A stretch of DNA of 6,623 nt, taken from contig JAITCV010000146.1 in assembly GCA_031282905.1 (NCBI GenBank), positions 1 through 6,623 of the forward strand, read 5' to 3'. The first letter of the stretch is position 1; the number at the start of each line of letters is the position of its first letter. This document shows positions 1 to 5,305 of this stretch, piece by piece. The translations under genes were made by a program, and so were the position numbers. This DNA is from Azoarcus sp. GTDB lineage: Bacteria > Pseudomonadota > Gammaproteobacteria > Burkholderiales > Rhodocyclaceae. The notes beneath the pieces are model-generated. The model saw nothing but the letters and a program-made list of their open reading frames with translations. It had not been told where the DNA came from and ran no database searches.

Positions 1-102
1 AAGGTCAGGATTTTCAAGATGCGCCGGCGCAAGCACTACCAGAAGCATCAGGGACATCGCCAGAACTACACTGAAATCCGCATCGACGAGATTTCGGCCT
101 GA
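1..102 (+). CDS. rplU: 50S ribosomal protein L21, C-terminal part (5' end outside window)
   Basis: Reading frame 1 is open from the window edge to a TGA at 100-102 and gives the last 33 residues of a protein. The residues KMRRRKHYQKHQGHRQ followed by YTEI match the conserved C-terminal L21 signature, a basic RRRK stretch followed by QGHRQxYT. L21 binds 23S rRNA in the large ribosomal subunit. A complete L21 has about 103 residues, so roughly two thirds of the gene lies to the left. It is followed after 19 nt by rpmA, the usual bacterial rplU-rpmA pair, so the two are almost certainly co-transcribed. The promoter is not in the window. Confidence 0.96.
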   Translation, partial: KVRIFKMRRRKHYQKHQGHRQNYTEIRIDEISA

Positions 103-107
103 AACCC

Positions 108-113
108 GGAGGT
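108..113 (+). promoter_or_regulatory. Shine-Dalgarno site of rpmA
   Basis: GGAGGT, a perfect anti-16S match, lies 8 nt before the ATG at 122. It fixes the rpmA start and suggests strong translation, as expected for a ribosomal protein. Confidence 0.9.
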
Positions 114-121
114 AAAACCAC

Positions 122-394
122 ATGGCACACAAAAAAGCAGGCGGCAGTTCGCGCAACGGCCGTGATTCGGAGTCGAAACGCCTGGGCGTGAAACGCTACG
201 GCGGTCAGTTCGTCGTCGCGGGCAACATCCTCGTCCGCCAGCGCGGCACCGAATTCCATCCCGGTGAAAACGTCGGCATTGGCAAGGATCACACCCTGTT
301 CGCCCTGAAAGACGGCACGGTGAAGTTCCTCATCAAGGGAATCAAGCGCCGTCGCACCGTGGTAATCGAACCCGCCGTACAGCAGGCAGCCTGA
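122..394 (+). CDS. rpmA: 50S ribosomal protein L27
   Basis: This complete 90-residue protein has the normal length for L27. It begins MAHKKAGGSSRNGRDSESKR, the near-invariant L27 N-terminus that reaches toward the peptidyl-transferase centre. The core then carries the conserved stretches YGGQFVVAGNILVRQRGT, FHPGENVGIGKDHTLFAL and a basic KGIKRRRTVVIEP tail. The start is fixed by the perfect GGAGGT upstream and by the conserved MAHKK start. There is no Firmicute-type cleaved N-terminal extension. L27 is assembled late into the 50S subunit, and the assembly GTPase ObgE is encoded next. A strong intrinsic terminator follows the stop by 27 nt, so most ribosomal-protein transcripts probably end there. 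Confidence 0.98.
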   Translation: MAHKKAGGSSRNGRDSESKRLGVKRYGGQFVVAGNILVRQRGTEFHPGENVGIGKDHTLFALKDGTVKFLIKGIKRRRTVVIEPAVQQAA

Positions 395-421
395 ACATCA
401 TTCATCGAAGTCCTGCTCCCC

Positions 422-457
422 GAAGCCCTATCTCCGTGGTAGGGCTTCTTGCTTTTT
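422..457 (+). terminator. intrinsic terminator / attenuator between rpmA and obgE
   Basis: GAAGCCCTA (422-430) pairs perfectly with TAGGGCTTC (440-448). A T-G and a C-G pair can extend the stem inward and leave a 5-nt loop. The T-rich run TTGCTTTTT (449-457) follows directly. This is a textbook Rho-independent terminator on the plus strand. Because obgE follows in the same direction without an obvious promoter, it may act as a partial terminator that sets a ratio between ribosomal proteins and ObgE. Confidence 0.88.
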
Positions 458-508
458 GCCCTGGCGGACATCGCCACAAATGCCGCCCAGGCGCTTTCAC
501 TTGCCGCC

Positions 509-1696
509 ATGAAATTTTTTGACGAAGCCCGCATCGAGATCATCGCCGGAGACGGCGGTAACGGCGCCGCCACCTTTCGCCGCGAAAAATATGTGCCGCG
601 TGGCGGCCCGAACGGCGGCGACGGCGGACATGGCGGCAGTGTCTACGCCCAGGCCGATCGCAATCTCAACACCTTGATCGACTACCGCTACACCCGCAGC
701 TTTCACGCCGGGCGCGGCGAAAACGGCGGCAGCCGCGATTGTTACGGCAAGGGCGGCGTGGACATCACCCTGAAATTCCCGGTCGGCACCCTCATCCGCG
801 ATGCCGACAGCGGCGAGTTGCTCGCCGATCTCGACGAGGACGGCAAGAAAGTGCGGCTCGCCTGTGGTGGACGCGGCGGACTGGGCAACCTCCATTTCAA
901 GTCCAGCACCAATCGCGCGCCGCGCAAGCGCACCATGGGACAGGAAGGCGAACGCCACAACCTGTACCTCGAACTCAAGGTGCTCGCCGATGTCGGCTTG
1001 CTCGGTCTGCCCAACGCGGGCAAATCGACCTTCATTCGCGCGGTGTCGAACGCGCGCCCCAAGGTGGCCGATTATCCCTTTACCACGCTTGCGCCCAATC
1101 TCGGCGTGGTGCGTACCGAGGAGAGCCGCAGTTTCGTCATCGCTGATATTCCCGGTCTGATCGAAGGCGCGGCGGAAGGCGCGGGGCTCGGTCACCAATT
1201 CCTGCGCCATCTCCAGCGTACCCATGTGTTGCTGCATCTGGTCGATCTCGCCCCTTTCGACCCCGGGGCCGACCCCGCGCGTGATGCCAAAGCCATTATC
1301 GCCGAGTTGAGGAAATATGATGAAGAATTGTACGGCAAGCCGCGCTGGCTGGTGCTCAACAAGCTCGATCTGATTCCCGAGGAAGAGCGCGCCGAACGGA
1401 TCGCCGCTTTCCTTGATGCCTATGGCGAGGCGGATGCGCGCCATTTTGAAATTTCCGCGCTCAAGGGGGAAGGCACCCGGGCGCTGATTCATGCCATCCA
1501 GGATTTTCTCGATGGCGAACGCGCGCGGATCGAAACCGAACGGGCGCAGCGCGCCACCATCGAAGCCGCGCGCCTGGCTGCCGTCGAGGCCGCGCGGCTG
1601 GCGGCGCAAGCGCGCGCGCTGGAAGCGGCTCTGGCGGAAGACGAAGACGAAAGCGAAATCTCCAGCGGGCAAGACGAAGGCAACGGGCATGAATGA
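509..1696 (+). CDS. obgE: Obg family GTPase ObgE/CgtA, 50S assembly factor
   Basis: This 395-aa protein has the standard Obg plan. Residues 1-158 are the glycine-rich Obg fold (GDGGNGAATFRREKYVPRGG, GGDGGHGGSV, GGRGGLGN). Residues 159-335 are the GTPase domain, with the P-loop GLPNAGKST at 166-174, the switch region YPFTTLAPNLGVV at 189-201, DIPG at 213-216, NKLD at 284-287 and SALKGEGT at 316-323. Residues 336-395 are an Ala/Glu/Arg-rich helical tail ending in an acidic stretch. The protein binds GTP/GDP and acts in late 50S assembly and in stress or growth control. The ATG at 509 is chosen because the family begins MKFxDEA. A TTG at 449 in the same frame would add 20 non-conserved residues and overlap the terminator. 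No clear Shine-Dalgarno sequence precedes 509. The 3' end touches or overlaps proB. Confidence 0.97.
   Translation: MKFFDEARIEIIAGDGGNGAATFRREKYVPRGGPNGGDGGHGGSVYAQADRNLNTLIDYRYTRSFHAGRGENGGSRDCYGKGGVDITLKFPVGTLIRDADSGELLADLDEDGKKVRLACGGRGGLGNLHFKSSTNRAPRKRTMGQEGERHNLYLELKVLADVGLLGLPNAGKSTFIRAVSNARPKVADYPFTTLAPNLGVVRTEESRSFVIADIPGLIEGAAEGAGLGHQFLRHLQRTHVLLHLVDLAPFDPGADPARDAKAIIAELRKYDEELYGKPRWLVLNKLDLIPEEERAERIAAFLDAYGEADARHFEISALKGEGTRALIHAIQDFLDGERARIETERAQRATIEAARLAAVEAARLAAQARALEAALAEDEDESEISSGQDEGNGHE
1559..1606 (+). repeat. two 24-bp in-frame repeats in the ObgE tail
   Basis: Residues 351-358 and 359-366 of ObgE are IEAARLAA and VEAARLAA, encoded by two adjacent 24-bp units that differ mainly at third positions. 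A related ARALEAALA follows. The repeat lengthens an Ala-rich helix between the GTPase domain and the acidic C-terminus. The tail is the variable part of Obg proteins, so this looks like lineage-specific expansion. Confidence 0.75.
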
Positions 1697-1712
1697 AAAG
1701 CGAGAGACAAGC

Positions 1713-2879
1713 ATGAGGGAACCCATCCGCAACGCGCGTCGCTTGGTGATCAAGGTGGGCTCCGCGCTGGTGACCCGCAATGGCACGGGACTGGATTTCG
1801 CCGCCATCGACGACTGGGCGCGACAGATCGCCGCGTTATGCAAAGAAGAACGTCAATTCATATTGGTGTCATCAGGGGCGATCGCCGCTGGAATGCAGCG
1901 CCTGGGGTGGACGCGGCGTCCGCGGGAGATGCACAAGCTCCAGGCCGCCGCCGCCGTCGGCCAGATGGGGCTGGTCGAAGCCTACGAGCAGATATTCTCC
2001 CGTCACGAGCTTGCCACCGCGCAGATACTGCTCACCCATGACGATCTCGCCGACCGTGGGCGTTACCTCAACGCGCGCTCGACCCTCGCCGCGCTGCTCG
2101 AACTCGGGGTGATTCCGATCATCAACGAAAATGACACTGTTGTCACCGACGAAATCAGGTTCGGTGACAACGACACTCTGGCCGCCTTGGTCGCCAACTT
2201 GATGGAGGCCGATGTCCTCATCATTCTCACCGACCAGAAGGGGCTCTATACCGCCGATCCTCGGCAAAACGCCACCGCCGCCCTGGTGCCCGAGGGCGAA
2301 GCCGAAGACCGCCGCTTCGAGGCCATGGCGGGCGGCACGGGCAGCGGCATCAGCAAGGGCGGCATGATCACCAAGGTACGCGCGGCCCAGCGCGCCGCGC
2401 GCAGTGGCGCTCACACCTGCATCGCCAGCGGGCGGGAACCCGATGCCCTGCTGCGTCTGGTCGCCGGAGAGCAGATCGGCACCCTGCTCCATGCCAGCAG
2501 TTCACGACTCGCCGCGCGCAAACAATGGCTTGCCGACCACCTGCAACTGGCGGGTTCCCTCGTCATCGACGCCGGGGCGGTCAAGGCGCTGCACAACGGC
2601 AGCAGTCTGTTGCCGGTCGGCGTGCTCGAAGTCCATGGCGAATTCTCCCGTGGCGCGGCAATTGCCTGTTGCGACACCGCAGGCAATGAAATCGCCCGTG
2701 GCTTGGTGAATTATGCGGCCAGTGAATGCCGCCGCATTGCCCGCCGCCCCAGTTCCGAAATTGAAACGGTGCTGGGTTACGTCGATGCTCCCGAATTGAT
2801 TCACCGCGACAATCTGGTGTGCGTGTCGGCGCGCCATTCATGCGACACGCCGTCCGGGCAGGAAACCGACGCTGAATGA
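1713..2879 (+). CDS. proB: glutamate 5-kinase (gamma-glutamyl kinase)
   Basis: ProB catalyses ATP-dependent phosphorylation of L-glutamate to gamma-glutamyl phosphate, the first step of proline synthesis, in the cytoplasm. From the ATG at 1713 the protein has 388 aa. The amino-acid-kinase domain (about 10-250) shows VIKVGSALVT with Lys14, VSSGAIAAGMQRLG at 52-65, IPIINENDTV at 134-143, GDND at 151-154, LTDQKGLYTADP at 172-183 and GISKGGMITK at 212-221. A PUA domain occupies about 282-360 (LPVGVLEVHGEFSRGAAI, then EIARGLVNY). Both domains are complete. A GAGAG motif sits 6 nt before 1713. An alternative ATG at 1689 adds eight residues (MNEKRETS), has GAAGG 8 nt upstream, and overlaps the obgE stop by 8 nt. 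Either start implies coupling to obgE. proA is not in the window. Confidence 0.96.
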   Translation: MREPIRNARRLVIKVGSALVTRNGTGLDFAAIDDWARQIAALCKEERQFILVSSGAIAAGMQRLGWTRRPREMHKLQAAAAVGQMGLVEAYEQIFSRHELATAQILLTHDDLADRGRYLNARSTLAALLELGVIPIINENDTVVTDEIRFGDNDTLAALVANLMEADVLIILTDQKGLYTADPRQNATAALVPEGEAEDRRFEAMAGGTGSGISKGGMITKVRAAQRAARSGAHTCIASGREPDALLRLVAGEQIGTLLHASSSRLAARKQWLADHLQLAGSLVIDAGAVKALHNGSSLLPVGVLEVHGEFSRGAAIACCDTAGNEIARGLVNYAASECRRIARRPSSEIETVLGYVDAPELIHRDNLVCVSARHSCDTPSGQETDAE

Positions 2880-2893
2880 ATCGTCATTCGGCG
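2870..2893 (+). other. 10-bp hairpin spanning the proB stop codon
   Basis: CGCTGAATGA (2870-2879, ending in the stop codon TGA) pairs with TCATTCGGCG (2884-2893) with one T-G wobble, around an ATCG tetraloop. No T-tract follows immediately, so it is not a classical terminator. It could protect the proB mRNA 3' end or work together with the hairpin at 2928-2963. Confidence 0.5.
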
Positions 2894-2927
2894 CATGCTG
2901 GAATATAAGTCATTGATTTTTATGGAT

Positions 2928-2963
2928 AAAACGTCTGCAAGGGAGAGGGAATGCCGACGTTTT
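2928..2963. terminator. probable bidirectional terminator between proB and the M48 gene
   Basis: AAAACGTC (2928-2935) is an exact inverted repeat of GACGTTTT (2956-2963). An inner GCA/TGC pairing (2937-2939 with 2952-2954) follows across one mismatch, leaving a 12-nt purine-rich loop. Because the stem begins with A's and ends with T's, both strands read a short T-run at the end of the hairpin. It lies between two convergent genes, where a two-way terminator is expected. The stem is A/T-rich at its base, so strength is uncertain. Confidence 0.55.
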
Positions 2964-3080
2964 CTTGACTTGCGCTGACTTTCATCATCCTCTCGGAAAA
3001 CAGGAACCGCCGAAAGATTACCAATCAGTTCATTGCGGGTAAATAGAATCTACCGCGTTGCCGCCATTCTGGAGCAAGAC

Positions 3081-3140
3081 ATGAAGCAGAAGACTATCCA
3101 TTGGTATTTTCCGCCTTTTCCTGCTGGCGCGTGCGCATGA
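3081..3140 (+). pseudogene. 19-codon reading frame, possible start of a lost gene
   Basis: GGAG at 3071-3074 lies 6 nt before an ATG at 3081. The frame reads MKQKTIHWYFPPFPAGACA and stops at 3138-3140, overlapping the antisense 3' end of the M48 gene. A TAGAAT hexamer (-10-like, 3044-3049) lies 32 nt upstream of the ATG but has no good -35 box. The basic start followed by aromatic residues could be the first codons of a truncated protein or a tiny peptide. I do not recognise it. It could equally be chance. Confidence 0.25.
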
Positions 3141-4857
3141 TCTGATGGCGCGCCCAGTACTTGCCAAGCGCATCCATGAATTCCTCTTGTTTTTCCCCCA
3201 GTCCCTTCAGTTTCACCTTGAGGGTTTTATTCAGCATCAAGCCTTTTTCGCTGAGAGTCACATGCAGAACATCGTCATTGACCTGCAATGTCTTGATGTC
3301 GTCGTAGGCAATCGGCGGTTTTCCGGGCGGCAAGATGGTTTCGCAGTTGATCTCGAAGTCTCCCTCCTTCTTGGTGGCGAAAGTGAGCGGGGGAAAGTGT
3401 TTCAGCACCAGATCACGCTCTTCGGGCTTGGCCGGATCGTAGCGATAGGCGAGGTCGATTTCGTGCGCCTGGGCGAAGGCTTGTTCGTACTCCGCCCACA
3501 GGCGCGTTTCCATGGCGTCGGCCGCTTCGATTTCCTCGACCCAATCATGTTCGACCTTTTCCGTCACGACTTGGGAGAAATCCTTCCCGGCAATGACAGC
3601 GGAAACATTCCGCATGCGTTCCTCGAGCGGTGGGTGGGTGTCGAACGGGTGGGGAATGTGCGCGCGGGACATGAGGTTGGCAAACCCGCTGGAATGGGCC
3701 CAGGGATGCAGCCCTTCCCGGATGCGTCCCGCCAACCCCAGGTTTTCCGCCAGTTTTTCGTCCAGCGCAAAAAGCCCCTCTTCCACCTGGGCGCGATAGA
3801 TCGAATAGGCGCCAATCTTGACGAGTGCGCGCGCGATGGCCTCCGGCGACACGAGTCTTGCCGCCGCGCTGTCGGCGAGGAATTCCCGCGCGCGGCTTTC
3901 GCGGGCCAGCGCGAATTCAAATATCAGCCGATAAAAATACAGGAAAGGCAGGACCAGGTGCATGACATGGCCGATCTCCGCCAGGCTCCCCGCATATCGG
4001 TCATATTGGGCGAGTTGTGGCCATAACCGGGCGCTGTTTTTCGTGTCGCCCCCCGCGAAATGCGCCAGTTCATGCGCCAGCACGGCGTCAGCTTCCCGGG
4101 TTTCCAATTGGCGCAACAGCGGCAGACTCACGAAGAGTTTTCGTCCTGCCAGAGGTTGATCGCCCACGGTGAGCGGCGCTTCCGTCACGAAGAAGTTGCA
4201 GTCGATACCCGCGATCAGGTATTGGGGCGGTGAAGTCTGCAATTGTTCGGCCATCTGGTGGATACGCTGCCACAGTCGCGGCGCGTTGTTCTTTCCAACC
4301 AGTTCGCCCGCGATCGCGTCACTGGCGGGCAGTTTTTTGAACATTTCCCATAATACATAACCGATTCCCGCCGCCACGGCGACCCCCGCGATCAGGATGA
4401 GTTTGGGGAAATATTTGCCGGAGAAAAACGCGGTCAGCCAAAACGAGAGCCAGACGATCATCGTGCCTTGGGATACCAGGGTCAGCACGCAGGCCAAGGA
4501 CATCAGATGACGTCCCACGGTGAAGCTGATGAGTTGCAGGCCGCGATTCACAAAGGCCAGCACGGCCAGGAGCGCGATGAGGGCAAACAGGATTACGCCT
4601 CCCGCGATCGTCCACCCCGCCAATGATCTTGCCGTTACATGCTGCCACACGAAACCATGAGACGAGCAGATGACATGGCCCTGGCGGCAAGCTTCTTCCA
4701 TCTGCGCAAGCGCCGCCGCCGGGTCGATATTCTGGGAAACCTCCAGACCATGGGTGAGTGCGTGCCCGGCGTAGAACCACGTGATCGCCGGAACGACGAA
4801 AAGCCCGAGCAGCACGAAGACAAAATTCTTGAGAAGATGCCAGGAGAATCCATTCAT
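3094..4857 (-). CDS. membrane-anchored M48 family zinc metallopeptidase
   Basis: This 587-aa protein belongs to the M48 (Ste24/HtpX-type) peptidases. Hydrophobic segments lie at about 9-33, 81-103, 117-145 (perhaps one long or two short) and 152-171. They are followed by the catalytic domain with HELAH at 262-266 (two zinc ligands plus the catalytic Glu263). REFLAD follows at 324-329, with Glu325 the likely third ligand. FDTHPPLEERM at 405-415 is the conserved C-terminal M48 motif. A membrane-associated stretch (about 297-316) lies between HELAH and REFLAD. Predicted topology puts the active site on the cytoplasmic side, and the loop 34-80 with Cys57 and Cys64 in the periplasm. The family degrades or processes membrane proteins; the substrate here is unknown. 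Residues about 490-587 form an extension beyond the peptidase core. The start is secure: an in-frame TGA lies six codons upstream with no other start codon between. There is no Shine-Dalgarno sequence. It is longer than HtpX (about 290 aa), so htpX is not assigned. Confidence 0.9.
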   Translation of the reverse strand: MNGFSWHLLKNFVFVLLGLFVVPAITWFYAGHALTHGLEVSQNIDPAAALAQMEEACRQGHVICSSHGFVWQHVTARSLAGWTIAGGVILFALIALLAVLAFVNRGLQLISFTVGRHLMSLACVLTLVSQGTMIVWLSFWLTAFFSGKYFPKLILIAGVAVAAGIGYVLWEMFKKLPASDAIAGELVGKNNAPRLWQRIHQMAEQLQTSPPQYLIAGIDCNFFVTEAPLTVGDQPLAGRKLFVSLPLLRQLETREADAVLAHELAHFAGGDTKNSARLWPQLAQYDRYAGSLAEIGHVMHLVLPFLYFYRLIFEFALARESRAREFLADSAAARLVSPEAIARALVKIGAYSIYRAQVEEGLFALDEKLAENLGLAGRIREGLHPWAHSSGFANLMSRAHIPHPFDTHPPLEERMRNVSAVIAGKDFSQVVTEKVEHDWVEEIEAADAMETRLWAEYEQAFAQAHEIDLAYRYDPAKPEERDLVLKHFPPLTFATKKEGDFEINCETILPPGKPPIAYDDIKTLQVNDDVLHVTLSEKGLMLNKTLKVKLKGLGEKQEEFMDALGKYWARHQIMRTRQQEKAENTNG

Positions 4858-4864
4858 GAGATAT

Positions 4865-4893
4865 ATGACGGGAAATCAATGACGGCATATAGT
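4865..4893 (+). promoter_or_regulatory. candidate divergent plus-strand promoter overlapping the M48 promoter
   Basis: ATGACG (4865-4870, 4/6 to TTGACA), a 17-nt spacer and TATAGT (4888-4893, 5/6 to TATAAT) form a plausible plus-strand promoter. Its -10 overlaps the minus-strand -10 inside the odd palindrome ATATA-G-TATAT (4887-4897). Transcription would start near 4900. Confidence 0.4.
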
Positions 4894-4919
4894 ATATAGG
4901 GCTTGGATGCGTTTCTCAA
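4891..4919 (-). promoter_or_regulatory. sigma70-type promoter of the M48 peptidase gene
   Basis: On the minus strand, TTGAGA (4919-4914, 5/6 to TTGACA) and TATACT (4896-4891, 5/6 to TATAAT) are separated by exactly 17 nt. Transcription would start near 4884, giving a leader of about 27 nt before the ATG at 4857. The leader lacks a Shine-Dalgarno sequence. Confidence 0.75.
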
Positions 4920-4986
4920 GCACAGGCGGAATGGGGTTCCCGCGCCGGAAATGAGACGGCGGACGAAATACGAGCGTCCGCTTTTT
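4900..4986 (+). ncRNA. candidate small RNA of about 87 nt
   Basis: This stretch lies between the predicted plus-strand start point (about 4900) and the T-run of a Rho-independent terminator (4986). It holds no convincing protein. Three hairpins can be drawn: GCTTG/CAAGC (4901-4905 with 4917-4921), GCGGAA with TTCCCGC and one bulge (4926-4931 with 4937-4943), and the terminator stem. A promoter, stem-loops and a terminator within about 120 nt is the usual layout of a trans-acting bacterial small RNA. No known RNA family is recognised and expression is unproven. Confidence 0.3.
4959..4986 (+). terminator. Rho-independent terminator on the plus strand
   Basis: GCGGACG (4959-4965) pairs perfectly with CGTCCGC (4975-4981) around a 9-nt loop, and TTTTT (4982-4986) follows at once. 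On the minus strand no T-run follows, so it is directional. No plus-strand protein gene precedes it, which is what points to a short RNA. Confidence 0.7.
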
Positions 4987-5030
4987 CCTCGCCGCCACCT
5001 GTTTTTTTCCACATATTCCGGCATGCTTCC

Positions 5031-5072
5031 TGGCGTATTTTCCGCACCATCGTGGGCGCGGGAAATACGCCA
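5031..5072. other. strong 15-bp hairpin, possibly a terminator of a lost minus-strand gene
   Basis: TGGCGTATTTTCCGC (5031-5045) pairs with GCGGGAAATACGCCA (5058-5072) with only one T-G wobble. The loop can form an extra CCA/TGG pairing. No T-run follows on either strand. On the minus strand it begins 21 nt after the TAA at 5094-5096, a usual distance for a 3' hairpin. It could instead be a protein-binding palindrome. Confidence 0.6.
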
Positions 5073-5089
5073 TTCCAGCGATTCCAGCG
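5072..5089. repeat. tandem direct repeat, two copies of 9 bp
   Basis: ATTCCAGCG occurs twice in direct succession (5072-5080 and 5081-5089), touching the edge of the 5031-5072 hairpin. It may be a slippage product or a paired binding site. Confidence 0.65.
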
Positions 5090-5093
5090 GGCG

Positions 5094-5155
5094 TTACATC
5101 TTGAACTTGTTGATTTCGACGCGTACCGCCGCAGCCATTGATCCTGAATTTCTCA
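5094..5155 (-). pseudogene. possible 3' remnant of a gene (last ~20 codons)
   Basis: On the minus strand, a frame open from 5192 ends with LRNSGSMAAAVRVEINKFKM and a TAA at 5096-5094. The amphipathic end with a terminal hydrophobic-x-Phe-Lys-hydrophobic pattern resembles the extreme C-terminus of methyl-accepting chemotaxis proteins. The hairpin downstream (5072-5031) would be its terminator. The frame has a stop at 5195-5193, so only a scrap could remain. Alternatively it is a 14-codon chance frame from the ATG at 5138, with AGGA three nt before it. The resemblance is weak and rests on about 20 residues. Confidence 0.2.
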
Positions 5156-5236
5156 GTTGGTTATGGAGAACAGAGTAAATATTGATAAAAAATCACGGTT
5201 TTGACCAGACGACAGCAGGGTCAGCGATGTCCGCAA

Positions 5237-5274
5237 CAAGCTGCCGCCCACCTCGTTCAGTGGACGGCAGCTTG
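5237..5274 (-). terminator. hairpin terminator of the passenger-type gene
   Basis: CAAGCTGCCG (5237-5246) pairs with CGGCAGCTTG (5265-5274). After one C-A mismatch, CCAC (5248-5251) pairs with GTGG (5260-5263) around an 8-nt loop. On the minus strand it lies about 31 nt after the stop of the gene ending at 5306. The sequence after it (TTGTTGC including stem bases) is only weakly T-rich, so termination may be partial. Confidence 0.55.
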
Positions 5275-5305
5275 CCGCATGATGCTTCACAAATAGCGTG
5301 TCAGC

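Larger units (their letters stand above)
4858..5305. other. 448-bp gap without a convincing protein gene
   Basis: Apart from the promoters, terminators and hairpins listed separately, I see no gene here. Arg/Pro-rich open frames exist on both strands (for example 4903-5178 plus and 4876-5073 minus), but they lack ribosome binding sites and family resemblance, and they cross the terminators. Short T-runs occur at 4982-4986 and about 5002-5008. The density of inverted repeats, and a possible gene tail ending at 5094, suggest that an ancestral gene was deleted here. Confidence 0.6.

Noticed and set aside
449..508. upstream TTG start extending ObgE by 20 residues
   Set aside because: It begins inside the T-run of the terminator, lacks a ribosome binding site, and Obg proteins start at MKFxDEA.
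497..1843. 448-codon open frame antisense to obgE
   Set aside because: It mirrors the obgE codons, shows no family motif, and would cover the invariant Obg motifs on the other strand. Long antisense frames are common in GC-rich genes.
1872..2492. 206-codon open frame antisense to proB
   Set aside because: It lies opposite the conserved kinase motifs of proB and has no ribosome binding site or domain resemblance.
2966..2995. TTGACT resembling a -35 box downstream of proB
   Set aside because: No -10-like hexamer lies 16-18 nt downstream, and no gene follows within reach except the doubtful 19-codon frame.
3145..4026. 293-codon plus-strand frame opposite the M48 gene
   Set aside because: It is the antisense shadow of a gene with a clear HELAH active site and has no recognisable motif of its own.
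4639..4899. 86-codon plus-strand frame at the 5' end of the M48 gene
   Set aside because: It is antisense to the first membrane segments of the peptidase and has no supporting signals.
4876..5073. 65-codon minus-strand frame upstream of the M48 gene
   Set aside because: It runs across the M48 promoter and the hairpins, has a very basic composition, and shows no ribosome binding site.
4903..5178. 91-codon plus-strand frame in the 4858-5305 gap
   Set aside because: It is Arg/Ser/Pro-rich and resembles no family I know. It crosses an intrinsic terminator and the 15-bp hairpin.
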